DNA of 64,000 nt from DATAUD01 sp035511075 (lineage in GTDB: Bacteria; Verrucomicrobiota; Verrucomicrobiia; Limisphaerales; Palsa-1400), in NCBI GenBank assembly GCA_035511075.1, contig DATKFW010000003.1, forward strand, positions 1-64,000, given 5' to 3'. Shown here piece after piece: positions 15,402-25,700 of this stretch (position 1 is the first letter of the stretch; each line of letters begins with the position of its first letter). Both the position numbers and the translations under genes were made by a program. The notes under the pieces were generated by a model. The model was not told the origin of the DNA and ran no database searches. It worked only from the letters and a program-made list of their open reading frames with translations.

Positions 15402-18400
15402 TTAAAACGAAACGATCCGGTAAAACCGCTGGACTGCTGCGGGTGAGAAGTCAATAATACTGCCCTGGTTGCCAACGACCGTGGCGGGGCCGTTGAGAGG
15501 CTGCCATTGGGGATCGCTCAAACTATTTTTGAACTGCACCTGATAGCCGACGCCGGACACCGAAGGCCAGGTCAGCGTCACCGGATAATTGGTGGAGGAC
15601 TGGCCGTTCACCATTCCCACAACGATCCCTGAGAAATTCACCGGCGGCATGGCGTTGGTGGAATTAGCCAATCCGTTCATCGAGAGCGAAACGGCAAAGA
15701 CATCGCTTGATTCATTGAAGTCATCCGGATCCAGGTCCGAGGCCCAACTCTCAAAAAACAGAGTCTGGCCGTCGCCGCTGAAGACCGGAGACGAGGAGCG
15801 TCCGTTGGCCGAGTAGGCGCCAAATTGGCTGACGCTGATGAGTGTCGTTCCGCCCGTCAATCGGTCATAGAGAAAAATGTCGGGAACGCCGTTGATGTCA
15901 TCGGGAACGAGGTTTGTGGCGGCGCTACGATAGGCCACGAAACTCCCGTCGGCGCTGATTGCCGGAGAATCGCAAGGACCATTGCCGGCGGCGGCGGAAT
16001 TATAGGACTGGCTCACGAGGTCATTGGTGGCGTTTTGAAAATCGTAAAGATAGACCTGGTTTGTACCAGTATACGCAATGGTTAAGCCAATGTTGTCCTT
16101 GGCGAGGTAAGCCAGAAAGCGGCTGTCGCCGCTGAATTGGAAGTGTCCCTGTGACGTCGAGGCTAGCGCGCCCAGCGCCCAATTGGAACCCGCGACGAGG
16201 TCTGCGGTATAAACGGTGCTCCCCGCTTCAAAGGCCGCCCAGTGCGCGTCGGCGCTGATGGCCACTTCACCCACGGCTTGACTGACTGTCGCAACGGTCC
16301 TCGCCGAATAGCTCTGAGCAGTCCAAAGGGAGATTTCATTCCCTGCGCCGAAGATCACGTTGCTGCCATCGGGAGTCATGGCTGCGACGTTGGTGGTGAT
16401 AAAATATGTGACACCCGCTTGAATATCCCGCCAAAAGATGCTGATGCCAGGGAAGCCTTCGTTGGTGGTGAGGTTGTTCGCCTCGCTGAAAAACAGCACG
16501 TGCTGTCCGTCGGCGCTGAGTTGTGGCGTGAACGAATTGCCATTGCCCTCCCCGGAGCCGCTGGCGTCCTTGCTGACGAGCACGGTCGAGCCGGCTTGCA
16601 TGTCGCGCAAAAAAACGTCGTCGGCGTTGTTGGTGTCGTTGGCCACCAGGTTTGTGGCGGAACTGGAAAAGGCGACGTAGCGGCCATCAGCGCTGATCGA
16701 CGGTCCCCATGAATTGCCATTGCCCGAATATGGACCGTAAAGGCTGAACGAGACGAGCGTGTTGGAGCCGGTGGCAAAGTCATGCACGAAGACATCCGGG
16801 CAGAGATTGGTATCGCCGCTGACTATGCCGTCGGAGTAGCTCGTAAACGCGACGTATTGGCCGTTGGAACTAATGGAAGAACAACTTAGCTGGCTTGCGT
16901 TTAGAGGTGTCACCGAAGGCAATGCTGGCGCCGGCGCCGAAATAATCTCCGTCGTGTTTGAGATAAAATCGCGGAGGAAAGCGTCGAACTTATAGTGATT
17001 GATGCTCAGGGCGCCGTCCGGACAATCGAACGCCACCGCGCTGCCATCGGCGCTTAAATGGAACGGCGTCATGATGGATGAAATGGGAGTCGAGCCGTTG
17101 GTGCCCAGATCCGCCAGTTGGATGTCTTCAGTGAAGGTGTCCCGCACGTACACGTGAGTAGCGCCGTTGTTGTTGGTCGTAAGCAAACCGTCGTCACTGG
17201 TGAAAGCGACATATCGCCCGGTCTGGTCAACGCGCGGGAAGTCGCAAAGCTCGTTGGTCTTTCCGTCGCTGATCAACGACGCGGCGCCGCTTTGAGCGTC
17301 CCATAACTGAATGGACGCGCCGCCGGAAGAATTCGTCAGGGTGAACGCCACAAACCGGCCATCGGCGCTGATATCGATCTTGCGCGACTCGGTGTCCAGG
17401 GACGTCACGACGGCGCCGTTGGTGGAAATGTCGTCGCTGGCTCCCGTCGCCACGTTGTAGCGGAAGACCAGTCCGGCCGGGGTTCCGCCCGTGGTTTGAT
17501 AGGCGATGAACCCGTTTGTGCTCATCGCGTAATCGGCCGGGACGGCCGAGGAATTGATGCTGTGCGCGTTTGTGCTCACCCAGGCGGTGGACCCCTGGAC
17601 CAGATCGCGCATATAGAGTTCACCGTCGTTGGTCACGCCTGAAACAAGACCGATGGCCGTGCTGAAAAACGCCACGTAGCGGCCATCAGCGGAAATAACC
17701 GGCGATTCGGAACTGCTTCCCGCCGTCAGGGGCGTGACGATTGTGACGTTAAACCTCTGGGCGCCAGGACTTGCCAGCGTCGTGACGCCAAGTTGCAGAT
17801 CGCGCACAAAAACATCCGGGATTCCATTCGTGTCTCCTGCGACGAGATTACTTGCCGCGCTGACAAACGCCACATACCGGCCATCCGGGGTGATCGTTGC
17901 CTCGCGCGAAGCGCCGTTGCCGACCGCGCCATTGGTGCTGACGCTTACCAGTGTCGTGATATTGCTGACAGTATCCCGCACAAATATATCGGTCGCCGCA
18001 TTGGTGTCTCCGGCGACGAGATCGCTGGCGGCGCTTTGAAAAAATGCAAATTGGCCGTTGGTCGAGATGGCGCAGGGAAACGAATCGCCATTGCCGCCCG
18101 CGGTTCCGGCGGCGTTGACGCTTACCAACACGGTGATGCCGGTTTGCCGGTTGCGCATAAAAACATTCATGTGCGCCGGAACAGCCTCCGGCATCGCCAC
18201 CCCGCCCGGACCGACGACCAAATTGTCCGATGTGCTGGCAAAAAGGACGTATCGCCCGTCAGAAGAGACGATGGGATCGTAGGAGCAACCGCCTCCCACG
18301 GTGGAAATAACCGCCGATGGGGGCATTTGACTGGCAATCTGCGTGCCCGCCATCGCCGGCAAGGCCGCCAGAAAAAGGGTCGCCACCGTGAGGCTTTTTA

Positions 18401-18461
18401 TGAGAAGACCAGAACTTGCGTGGAGGTTCATATATTCCATTGGAATGAGTTTTCTCACCAT
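15402..18461 (-). CDS. Large secreted TolB/PD40-type beta-propeller protein
   Basis: The protein has about 1019 residues with an N-terminal signal peptide ending LAALPAMAGTQ. Most of it consists of repeats of about 55-65 residues. Each has a core such as SADGRYVAFSSSATNLV, then DVFLRD and a TTLVS strand, as in TolB-like PD40 propeller blades. The last ~80 residues are a smaller C-terminal domain ending PAAVQRFYRIVSF, typical of verrucomicrobial secreted proteins. The ATG at 18461 overlaps the end of the upstream prepilin gene; ATGs at 18440 and 18431 are alternatives, the latter preceded by GGA. Its function is unknown. Confidence 0.82.
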   Translation of the reverse strand: MVRKLIPMEYMNLHASSGLLIKSLTVATLFLAALPAMAGTQIASQMPPSAVISTVGGGCSYDPIVSSDGRYVLFASTSDNLVVGPGGVAMPEAVPAHMNVFMRNRQTGITVLVSVNAAGTAGGNGDSFPCAISTNGQFAFFQSAASDLVAGDTNAATDIFVRDTVSNITTLVSVSTNGAVGNGASREATITPDGRYVAFVSAASNLVAGDTNGIPDVFVRDLQLGVTTLASPGAQRFNVTIVTPLTAGSSSESPVISADGRYVAFFSTAIGLVSGVTNDGELYMRDLVQGSTAWVSTNAHSINSSAVPADYAMSTNGFIAYQTTGGTPAGLVFRYNVATGASDDISTNGAVVTSLDTESRKIDISADGRFVAFTLTNSSGGASIQLWDAQSGAASLISDGKTNELCDFPRVDQTGRYVAFTSDDGLLTTNNNGATHVYVRDTFTEDIQLADLGTNGSTPISSIMTPFHLSADGSAVAFDCPDGALSINHYKFDAFLRDFISNTTEIISAPAPALPSVTPLNASQLSCSSISSNGQYVAFTSYSDGIVSGDTNLCPDVFVHDFATGSNTLVSFSLYGPYSGNGNSWGPSISADGRYVAFSSSATNLVANDTNNADDVFLRDMQAGSTVLVSKDASGSGEGNGNSFTPQLSADGQHVLFFSEANNLTTNEGFPGISIFWRDIQAGVTYFITTNVAAMTPDGSNVIFGAGNEISLWTAQSYSARTVATVSQAVGEVAISADAHWAAFEAGSTVYTADLVAGSNWALGALASTSQGHFQFSGDSRFLAYLAKDNIGLTIAYTGTNQVYLYDFQNATNDLVSQSYNSAAAGNGPCDSPAISADGSFVAYRSAATNLVPDDINGVPDIFLYDRLTGGTTLISVSQFGAYSANGRSSSPVFSGDGQTLFFESWASDLDPDDFNESSDVFAVSLSMNGLANSTNAMPPVNFSGIVVGMVNGQSSTNYPVTLTWPSVSGVGYQVQFKNSLSDPQWQPLNGPATVVGNQGSIIDFSPAAVQRFYRIVSF

Positions 18462-19441
18462 GACTGTGGACCGACGAAGGATGTAGCCGATTTGAGGGCT
18501 GTGGTTCTGTTCACCAACCAGAGAATGTCAGGGAGGTACTTCGATCCTTCGCCACTCCAGGTTTGACCCGGACCGACACTCATCGAGGTCTGAGCCAACA
18601 CGACCGGATCGCGCCATTTCTTGATTGCAGCGTGACCGTCGCAGAATGAAATCCCACAACCGCCATTATGATAACTTGCAGGGCAATCGATCCACTGGGG
18701 GTCTGCGATGCTTGGCTCTGTTGGATCCGCGACAAAAAAGGCGTCGTTGATGCTGTTCTGATTCTCATCGATGATAAGCCACGTATTGGCCGGGCCTGGG
18801 ATCGTAAGATCGGATTCCTTTGTATAAACCCGAAGGTTGGCATCGTCAGAACCGCTGTTCCAGGGACCGCCGAGCGGGTTTAACCAGGCGTTCATCGACT
18901 TGCTGCGAACATGGGGAAACCGAAGTCCGAACGCATTGCCGAAGCTTTCATCTGCGGGACATAGGTAAAGCTGAACGTTCTTGACATACGGATAAATCAG
19001 GCCGGCTTGTATCCATTCCAAACCAATGTTAGCAGCATGGGGGGCCAAGGTACTTGGACTTAACCAGTCCGGAAGGGGTATGGCCCCGGGGTCTTGCCGG
19101 CCCGGGCACCACTGGGCATTGGGGCCACCGGGGCCCAAATCCGGGTTAGTTGGAGAAGTCCCTCCCTGCTGCGTTTCGCCGGCGTTCGGGGCGAAATGGC
19201 CTCGATTGTCGCTGTTGTACATGAGCCAAGCTTCGCTCAATTGCTTGAGATTGCCCATGCACTGATCGCCCTCCGCCTGCTGATTGCCCCTGGCCAAACC
19301 CGGAATTAGCAACGCCGCCAGGATGGCTATGGCGGCGATCACCACCAGCAATTCAACCACGGTGAACGCGGCGGAAGCGGGTCCGTCAACACTGACGGGC
19401 TTTGTGTTCGTTTTCAGGGCTGGGACGTATGGGGTTTTCAT
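18455..19441 (-). CDS. Type II secretion-type prepilin (H-X9-DG family)
   Basis: The protein has 328 residues from ATG 19441; the longer TTG form at 19531 is unlikely. The leader is followed by AFTVVELLVVIAAIAILAAL, the prepilin cleavage/methylation helix. The C-terminal part contains HNGGCGISFCDGHAAIKKW, a textbook H-X9-DG motif. Its stop codon overlaps the start of the beta-propeller gene, so the two are probably translationally coupled and may act together at the cell surface. Confidence 0.88.
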   Translation of the reverse strand: MKTPYVPALKTNTKPVSVDGPASAAFTVVELLVVIAAIAILAALLIPGLARGNQQAEGDQCMGNLKQLSEAWLMYNSDNRGHFAPNAGETQQGGTSPTNPDLGPGGPNAQWCPGRQDPGAIPLPDWLSPSTLAPHAANIGLEWIQAGLIYPYVKNVQLYLCPADESFGNAFGLRFPHVRSKSMNAWLNPLGGPWNSGSDDANLRVYTKESDLTIPGPANTWLIIDENQNSINDAFFVADPTEPSIADPQWIDCPASYHNGGCGISFCDGHAAIKKWRDPVVLAQTSMSVGPGQTWSGEGSKYLPDILWLVNRTTALKSATSFVGPQSW

Positions 19442-19636
19442 GGTATTCGCCAATAAGGGCTTTTGCACAGTTTGTGGTTTAGCGGGGTTACATCCTGCAA
19501 CGAGACTAGCGACATTCAACGAAGCTGTCAAGGTACAAATTCATCTCGGCGCTCCTGGTTTCGGCGGGCAACGGGGTTACAAAATTGGCGATGGATTGGA
19601 ATGGGATTTTGGTTCGGAGTGAGTCATAGTCAGCGC

Positions 19637-20584
19637 ATGACAATAGAACCAAATCCAATTGATCAACAGGAACGCCGCTCCATTGTTGGCGTCTGCGTGC
19701 TCGCCGCATTCGCGGATGGCGCGCAGAGCGAAGTCGAACGCGCGCGAATCCAACAAATCGTCGGCGGCTTCTCCGCGGACGGCCTTGACGTGGCGTCGGT
19801 GTACCAGGACGTGCTGGAAGGAAAATTCTCGATGGCAAGCGCCGCAACCCAGCTTCATACCGCCGCGGCCCGGGCGCTCGGCTACGAGATGGCTGTCTGC
19901 GTCTGCAATGCCGACGGAGTGATGAACGAGTCCGAAAAGAAATTCCTCTCCGACTTGCATCAGGCGCTTCAGCTCGAGGCTTCCACCACGGACTCACACC
20001 AGCAAACGGCCCTGGCCCTGGCAGCGCAGCCACCGGTCATTGCCGCGCCGCCCATGCCGGACGCGGGCCGCGAGGCGGAACTGGACAAGATGATATTGAA
20101 CGCCGCCATTATGAACGGTGCCCTGGAAATCATGCCGCACACTCTGGCCACCATGGCGATCGTCCCGCTGCAAATGCGCCTGGTTTACCGGATCGGCCAT
20201 GCCTACGGGTACGAACTGGACCGCGGACACATCAAGGATTTTCTGGCCACTGTGGGCGTCGGGCTTACATCCCAGGTATTCGAGGGATTCACCCGGCAAC
20301 TGATCGGCGGCTTCGCGCGAAGGTTGACGGGAGGGTTCCTGGGCGGGTTGGTGGGAGAAGCCACCGGCTCGGCGTTTGCGTTCGCCTCCACTTACGCCAT
20401 TGGACAAGTGGCAAGAAAATATTATGCAAGCGGTCGAACCCTGAGCGCCGCGCAGTTGAAGGACGTGTTCTCGACGATGCTGGAAAATGGCCGATCCATG
20501 CAGGGCCGCTACACCGGAGACATCCTGCAACGGTCGCGTCAGGTGAACGTCTCCGACTTGCTCCCGCTGGCCAGGCAGCAGTGA
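19637..20584 (+). CDS. TerB-like / DUF697-like protein
   Basis: The protein has 315 residues from ATG 19637. The N-terminal ~110 residues resemble a TerB domain: acidic helices with ADGAQSEVERARI and CNADGVMNESEKKFL, the latter two being EF-like acidic motifs. The C-terminal part (about 150-290) is glycine-rich and hydrophobic (GFTRQLIGGFARRLTGGFLGG, split here by family comparison) and resembles DUF697/YcjF-type membrane-associated regions. It may sense stress or metal ions near the membrane. The assignment is by general resemblance only. Confidence 0.6.
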   Translation: MTIEPNPIDQQERRSIVGVCVLAAFADGAQSEVERARIQQIVGGFSADGLDVASVYQDVLEGKFSMASAATQLHTAAARALGYEMAVCVCNADGVMNESEKKFLSDLHQALQLEASTTDSHQQTALALAAQPPVIAAPPMPDAGREAELDKMILNAAIMNGALEIMPHTLATMAIVPLQMRLVYRIGHAYGYELDRGHIKDFLATVGVGLTSQVFEGFTRQLIGGFARRLTGGFLGGLVGEATGSAFAFASTYAIGQVARKYYASGRTLSAAQLKDVFSTMLENGRSMQGRYTGDILQRSRQVNVSDLLPLARQQ

Positions 20585-20639
20585 CGGTCCGCTTGGAATC
20601 TGTGTCAACGTGTTCGTTAACCATCGATACGAAAGGAAA

Positions 20640-20867
20640 ATGATTATGTGTAGAACATTGCACGCGATAAAATTCCTCTTTACCGGTCCCTTCATTCTGT
20701 TGTTTCTAGTGATTATAAACGCAGTCACCTCTCCCGGACACTGGTGGGTTCAATGGGCTGCCCTGGGAATCGGCATCGCCTGGGTGATCAGTTTGCTGCG
20801 GGTGATCCGTTTGATGATCCTGCTGGGCGGGCTGGCGGCGCTCATCGCCTACCTTCAGAAAAAGTAG
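20640..20867 (+). CDS. Small two-helix membrane protein
   Basis: The protein has 75 residues and starts at ATG 20640, preceded by a good ribosome site AAAGGA (20632-20637). It has two or three hydrophobic segments (FILLFLVIINAV, WAALGIGIAWVISLLRVI, MILLGGLAALIAYL) and a basic C-terminus. It lies 55 bases after the TerB-like gene and is probably in the same operon. The two could form a membrane-associated pair. The function is unknown. Confidence 0.6.
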   Translation: MIMCRTLHAIKFLFTGPFILLFLVIINAVTSPGHWWVQWAALGIGIAWVISLLRVIRLMILLGGLAALIAYLQKK

Positions 20868-21067
20868 CGTCCGGTCAAGCAAGGGCCCGACACTGGTTTT
20901 AGCCAGGGGATTAGCCTGGGACGCGGCCCGCGAAGTGTCAAAAGGAATAATGTCCTTCGTCTTGCGTCGTTTGCGCGCCGACCGATTTCCGGGCTTGACC
21001 CGTTCAATGTGGAAGCGTCCAATTGGAGCGGCCCCGATGACTTAATTCCCGCGGCGCCACCAGCGAT

Positions 21068-22576
21068 GTGAAACAAACGACCCGCAGACACTTCCTGAAA
21101 ACCTCGATGGCGGCCGGGTTGGCGTTTGGGTTGCCGAGAATCGTAATCGCCAGCGAGCAGCCGTCCCAAACGACGGAACCAAGCGACGTGGTTCGGTTGG
21201 CAGTGATCGGGCTTGGCGCAACCGAGGCCATCGGCGGTGTCGGCGGGCGCGGGCACCAACTTATTCCACGGCTGCGAGAGGTTCCCGGAACCAGGATCGT
21301 CGCTCTGTGTGACGTGGACCAGGCGCACCTGGACCGCGAAGTCCAGTCGTTCAAGGACCGGGGCGAAGAGGTCGCCGCTCACATTGACCTTCGCCGGGTT
21401 CTGGACGACAAGTCCATCGACGCTGTGGTCATTGCCACCCCCGATCACTGGCATGCGCTGGCGACAGTCTGGGCCTGTCAGGCCGGCAAGGATGTTTATG
21501 TCGAGAAGCCATTTTGCTACAATATTTGGGAAGGCATTCAAATGGTTGCGGCGGCCCGAAAATATGGCCGCATGGTCCAGGTGGGCACCCAGAACCGTTC
21601 AAGCCCGCTCCTTCGCCAGACTTTTTCCTACCTTCGCAGTGGTGACCTTGGCGCCATCCGTTATGCCCATGCGCTGGTTTACCGGGCCCGCAGCGGCATA
21701 GGGAGGGTCAGCCGTCCCACGCCTGTGCCCGCCACGGTGGACTACGATCTTTGGTGCGGGCCCGCGCCCAAGGCGCCGCTCATGCGAAAGCAACTGCACT
21801 ACGAGTGGCACTGGTTCTGGGCCACCGGCAGCGGGGAGATGGGCAACAACGGCATCCATGTGATCGATCTTTGCCGATGGGCTTTGGGACAGAACCAGCC
21901 GCCCCCGCGAGCCATGAGCATCGGCGGCCGATTTGCCTTTGATGATTGCGGCGAGACGGCGAACACACAGATCGCGCTGATGGATTACCAGCCCGCCCCG
22001 ATCATTTGCGAGATCCGCAACGTCAGGGCCGGCAATAGCGCCGCCGGCTTGGGGACGTTCCGGCACAAGAGCGCCGGCGTGGTGATTGACTGCGAAGGAG
22101 GGTATTTCGCCGGCGACGCTTCCGGCGGAGCGATCTTCGATACCCAAGACAGGAAGATCAAAGACATCCCGGAGGACGGCAGTCCGGATCGGCTGGAAGT
22201 TTCCCACCTATCGAATTTCGTAAGCGCCGTTCGCAGCCGGAAGGCAAGCGACTTGGCCGCCGAGGCATTGCAGGGGCACCTCTCTACCGCCTGTTGTCAC
22301 ATGGCCAATATTTCCCATCGGCTTGGCAAACAGTCGGCGCCGGAGGCCATCGGGGAAGCGATCCAGGCGAACCGCGAGCTGTCGGATGCGTTTGAGAGAT
22401 GCCGCGAATACCTGCGCGAAAATGGCGTCGACCTGAGTGCTACTCCCGCGGTTCTTGGCCCGTGGGTGACCTTCGACCCCAAGCTAGAGCGTTTTGTCGA
22501 TGGCTTCGCGAAGCAAGCCAACGGACTTTCGCACCGTGAATATCGCCAGCCGTTCGAAGTGCCGAAGGTTTCCTAG
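21068..22576 (+). CDS. Gfo/Idh/MocA family oxidoreductase (Tat-exported)
   Basis: The protein has 502 residues from GTG 21068. The N-terminus has a twin-arginine signal (TTRRHFLKTSMAAGLAFG), implying export in folded form with its cofactor. The Rossmann part has LAVIGLGATEAIGG, and VIATPDHWHALATVWACQAGKDVYVEKPF is the family signature region (quoted here in pieces: TPDHWHA and VEKPF). EKP supplies the catalytic lysine. Such proteins use NAD(P) for oxidation of sugars or inositol derivatives and are greatly expanded in Planctomycetes and Verrucomicrobiota. The substrate is unknown. Confidence 0.9.
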   Translation: MKQTTRRHFLKTSMAAGLAFGLPRIVIASEQPSQTTEPSDVVRLAVIGLGATEAIGGVGGRGHQLIPRLREVPGTRIVALCDVDQAHLDREVQSFKDRGEEVAAHIDLRRVLDDKSIDAVVIATPDHWHALATVWACQAGKDVYVEKPFCYNIWEGIQMVAAARKYGRMVQVGTQNRSSPLLRQTFSYLRSGDLGAIRYAHALVYRARSGIGRVSRPTPVPATVDYDLWCGPAPKAPLMRKQLHYEWHWFWATGSGEMGNNGIHVIDLCRWALGQNQPPPRAMSIGGRFAFDDCGETANTQIALMDYQPAPIICEIRNVRAGNSAAGLGTFRHKSAGVVIDCEGGYFAGDASGGAIFDTQDRKIKDIPEDGSPDRLEVSHLSNFVSAVRSRKASDLAAEALQGHLSTACCHMANISHRLGKQSAPEAIGEAIQANRELSDAFERCREYLRENGVDLSATPAVLGPWVTFDPKLERFVDGFAKQANGLSHREYRQPFEVPKVS

Positions 22577-22787
22577 CCGTACTCGACCCAATCCGACGGA
22601 GTTTTTCGAAGCCGGTGCCGCGGCTTCACATCGCCTGAAAGTCACAAGTCGTTTATAATAAAACACATCCAATCCACTCAGAAATATTGGACCGCTTCAA
22701 ACCCTCAAGCCAGAGCCGGAAAACTCCGATACTTACCGGTGGATCATCGTAATCGCCTTCCGTGGCGGTTGCCGCTGATCGGACGAT

Positions 22788-25700
22788 GTGAAAGTCAATC
22801 CCGCAGCATTCAAACGTGCGGCGCCCAGTGTGTTGCTCCTCTGGTGCCTCATGATTGTTGCGCAAGCGGCCAGCCCGGCAGCCGCCGGACAGCCGCAGCG
22901 CATCGTCAAGCGCTATACGCTGGTCTCAAGCCTTGGGACCGAGAATCACGATCCGACCGCATGGCGCTTGTTGGGCTCGAACGATCGCGGGGAGACCTGG
23001 ACGGAACTGGACGTCCGCACAAACCAGGCTTTCGCGTTCCGCTCGCAGCATCTGACGTTTCGGGTGCAGAATCCCGGCCCCTTCAACACGTATCGCCTCG
23101 AAATCGACGCCAAGAGTGATCCCAGCCTTAGTGTGGACATGAGCGTGCAACTGGCCGAGCTTATTTTATCCGGCCCGCTGGTCAACGTGGACAGCGAGGC
23201 AGACTTGCAGCCGATCATTACCGCTTCCTGCCCGCACCCCGTGCTGGGATTGCCTGAGAATGCCTTCGACCACGATCCGTCGACCAAATGGGTTGATCTC
23301 GGCCTTGGTTCCCCCAACGGTTGCTGGCTGCAGATTCGTTACTCGGTCCAATCCAAGACTGTCGTAACCGACCTGACTGAGGCCAACCTCCTGACCCATC
23401 TTTCTGCGGAACAAGAGTGGCTGGCGAAGAAGGGCCCGGCGCTCCTTGATTATATGGCGGACGCCTCCAGGCCGCCTCGCAGACTGGCCGGCTACGCGCT
23501 GACCACAGCCAACGACGAGCCCAGCCGTGACCCGCGCGATTGGAAATTGCTTGGTTCGGACGACGGTGGAAAGACATGGGCCATCCTGGACGCGCGTATC
23601 AATCAAAGATTTACCGAGCGGTTCGAGCGCCGGGCCTTCCAATTGACCAACGTGGCGGCGTGCCGCCTCTATCGATTGGAGGTGGACTCCGGCGTTGAAC
23701 CAAATTCAACGATTCAAATCGCGGAAGTCGAGCCGCTATTCGTCGATGCGGAGTCCAACAGTCTTTATTCACTGGTGGTCGAGGCCAACGCCGACAACCC
23801 GCCCCTGGAATCGGTGGAGATGGCCTTCGACGGGGATCCCAAGACCAAATGGCTGGTGACTATCGGCAATCCGGCCTGGATCCAGTGGCAGTGCGTACCC
23901 CGAGACGAGACGATGCCGGTGATCAACCAGCGCCAACTGGAACGACTGGCGCGCAGCCTTTGGGCGGACAAATTGCTGCAGCAACCGGGTATTCCGCAGG
24001 TCGCGGTGACGGGTTATACTCTCACCTCGGCCAACGATGCCAAGTCGCGCGACCCGCGCGATTGGAAGTTGGAGGGATCCAATAATGGGGGCAAATCGTG
24101 GCAAACGCTGGACGTTCGGCGAAATGAGCAGTTCTCCGAGCGTCTCCAATGCCGGGAATTCCACCTGGCCAGCCAGGCCTCCTTTCAATGGTTCCGATTG
24201 CAAATTGATTCGGTCTATACCCCGACGAACGCCAACTCCGTTCAACTGGCCGAATTGGGTCTTCTCTTCGCCGATCCCGCGGCTGCCACCCATTTGACCG
24301 TGCTGGTCAGAGCCCAGGGTGAATACACGCCTTTCGAGACGGCAGAAAACCTGTTTGACAACGATCCACGCGGCAAATGGCTGGATTTCACCGGCCCCCC
24401 CGCCACTCGATCCAGTTGGATCGAATGGCGCTACGCCGTGGGCGACGGCGCGCCGACCATCAACCTGGACCGGGATGAAATTTCCGAGTCGCCGGTGGCA
24501 AGACATCCCAGGTTCAGCGTGAACGCCGCGGTCGTTTTTGCGGATCCCAAAGCGGGCGCTGTCGGCCTGATTGATCAAACTGCATTCGCGCTCCTGGAGC
24601 TGTCGCCGTGGCCCAAACAACTCGCCCCGGGGCTTCGCGTCCATTTAACCGGTGAGCTGCACGCCAACCGCGGCGTCCTCAGCCTTTCCGATGCGCGCCT
24701 TGAGTCCGTCCATTCGTTGCCTTCCATCGACGACGCTTCCTCCAATCTGTCAGACGCCGCCGATGATCCATTCGCGACGGCGACCATCACCGGCAAGGTC
24801 GAGGGAGTCTTCTCCGGCCCCGTCTATTCCGGAGCCAGAGTGACGACGAGCAATGGGCCGCCTCTCCTGGTGCGAGTCATTGGCACGGCATTCCCGCGAC
24901 TTCCGTCCCTGGATTGTTCGGTAAGCGTTCACGGTGTGGTGGAACGGCTCTTGAATGAGAAGGGAATGCTCGAGCCGGCCGTGCTGTGGGTGGCGACGCC
25001 GCAAGAGATTTCCCTGGCGCCGGAGCCCCTGATCCACGGCAGCCCATCACCCGGAGCGACCAATGAATCGCCGCGGCTGGCCGGGATTGCCGAAGTCCGG
25101 GACTTCAGCGCCACTCAGACCAATGAGGAAGAGCGTGTCAAAATTCGCGGAATCATCACCTACATTGACCTGAACCTTGGAGATTTCTATTTGCAAAACG
25201 GCGATGACGGCATCCTGATTTACGGCCAACTGAACGCCGGTCTGTATCCGTGTCTTTCGCAAGAGGGCGATTATGTGGAAGTGGAAGTCAACGTGTCTGC
25301 CGGCAGCGTTCTGGCGACCTCCTTCGCCCGCGTCCTTGGCAAAGGAAGTTTTCCAGAGCCGGCGCGGCCATCTTGGGACCGTCTGATGACTGGCCAATAC
25401 GATTCCCGTTGGGTCGAAATGGAAGGTGTCGTCACCGCGATCGAGAAACAGCGGTTGACCCTGAGCATCAGCGGCGGCCAGATCATCGTGTGGATCAATC
25501 AATTGGATGCCAACGCCCTGCGTTCCCTTTCCGGAAGCCTTGTGCGAGTGAGAGGGGTGTGCTCGCCCGTGGTCAATGAACGCGATCAGCGCCTGAGTGT
25601 GCGGATGCTGCTGCCTTCGAGCGAATTTGTGGAAAACCTCACCCCAGGCCGCGAAAATCCGTTCAACGCAACGTCCGTGCCGATCGCCGCGGTAATGGGC

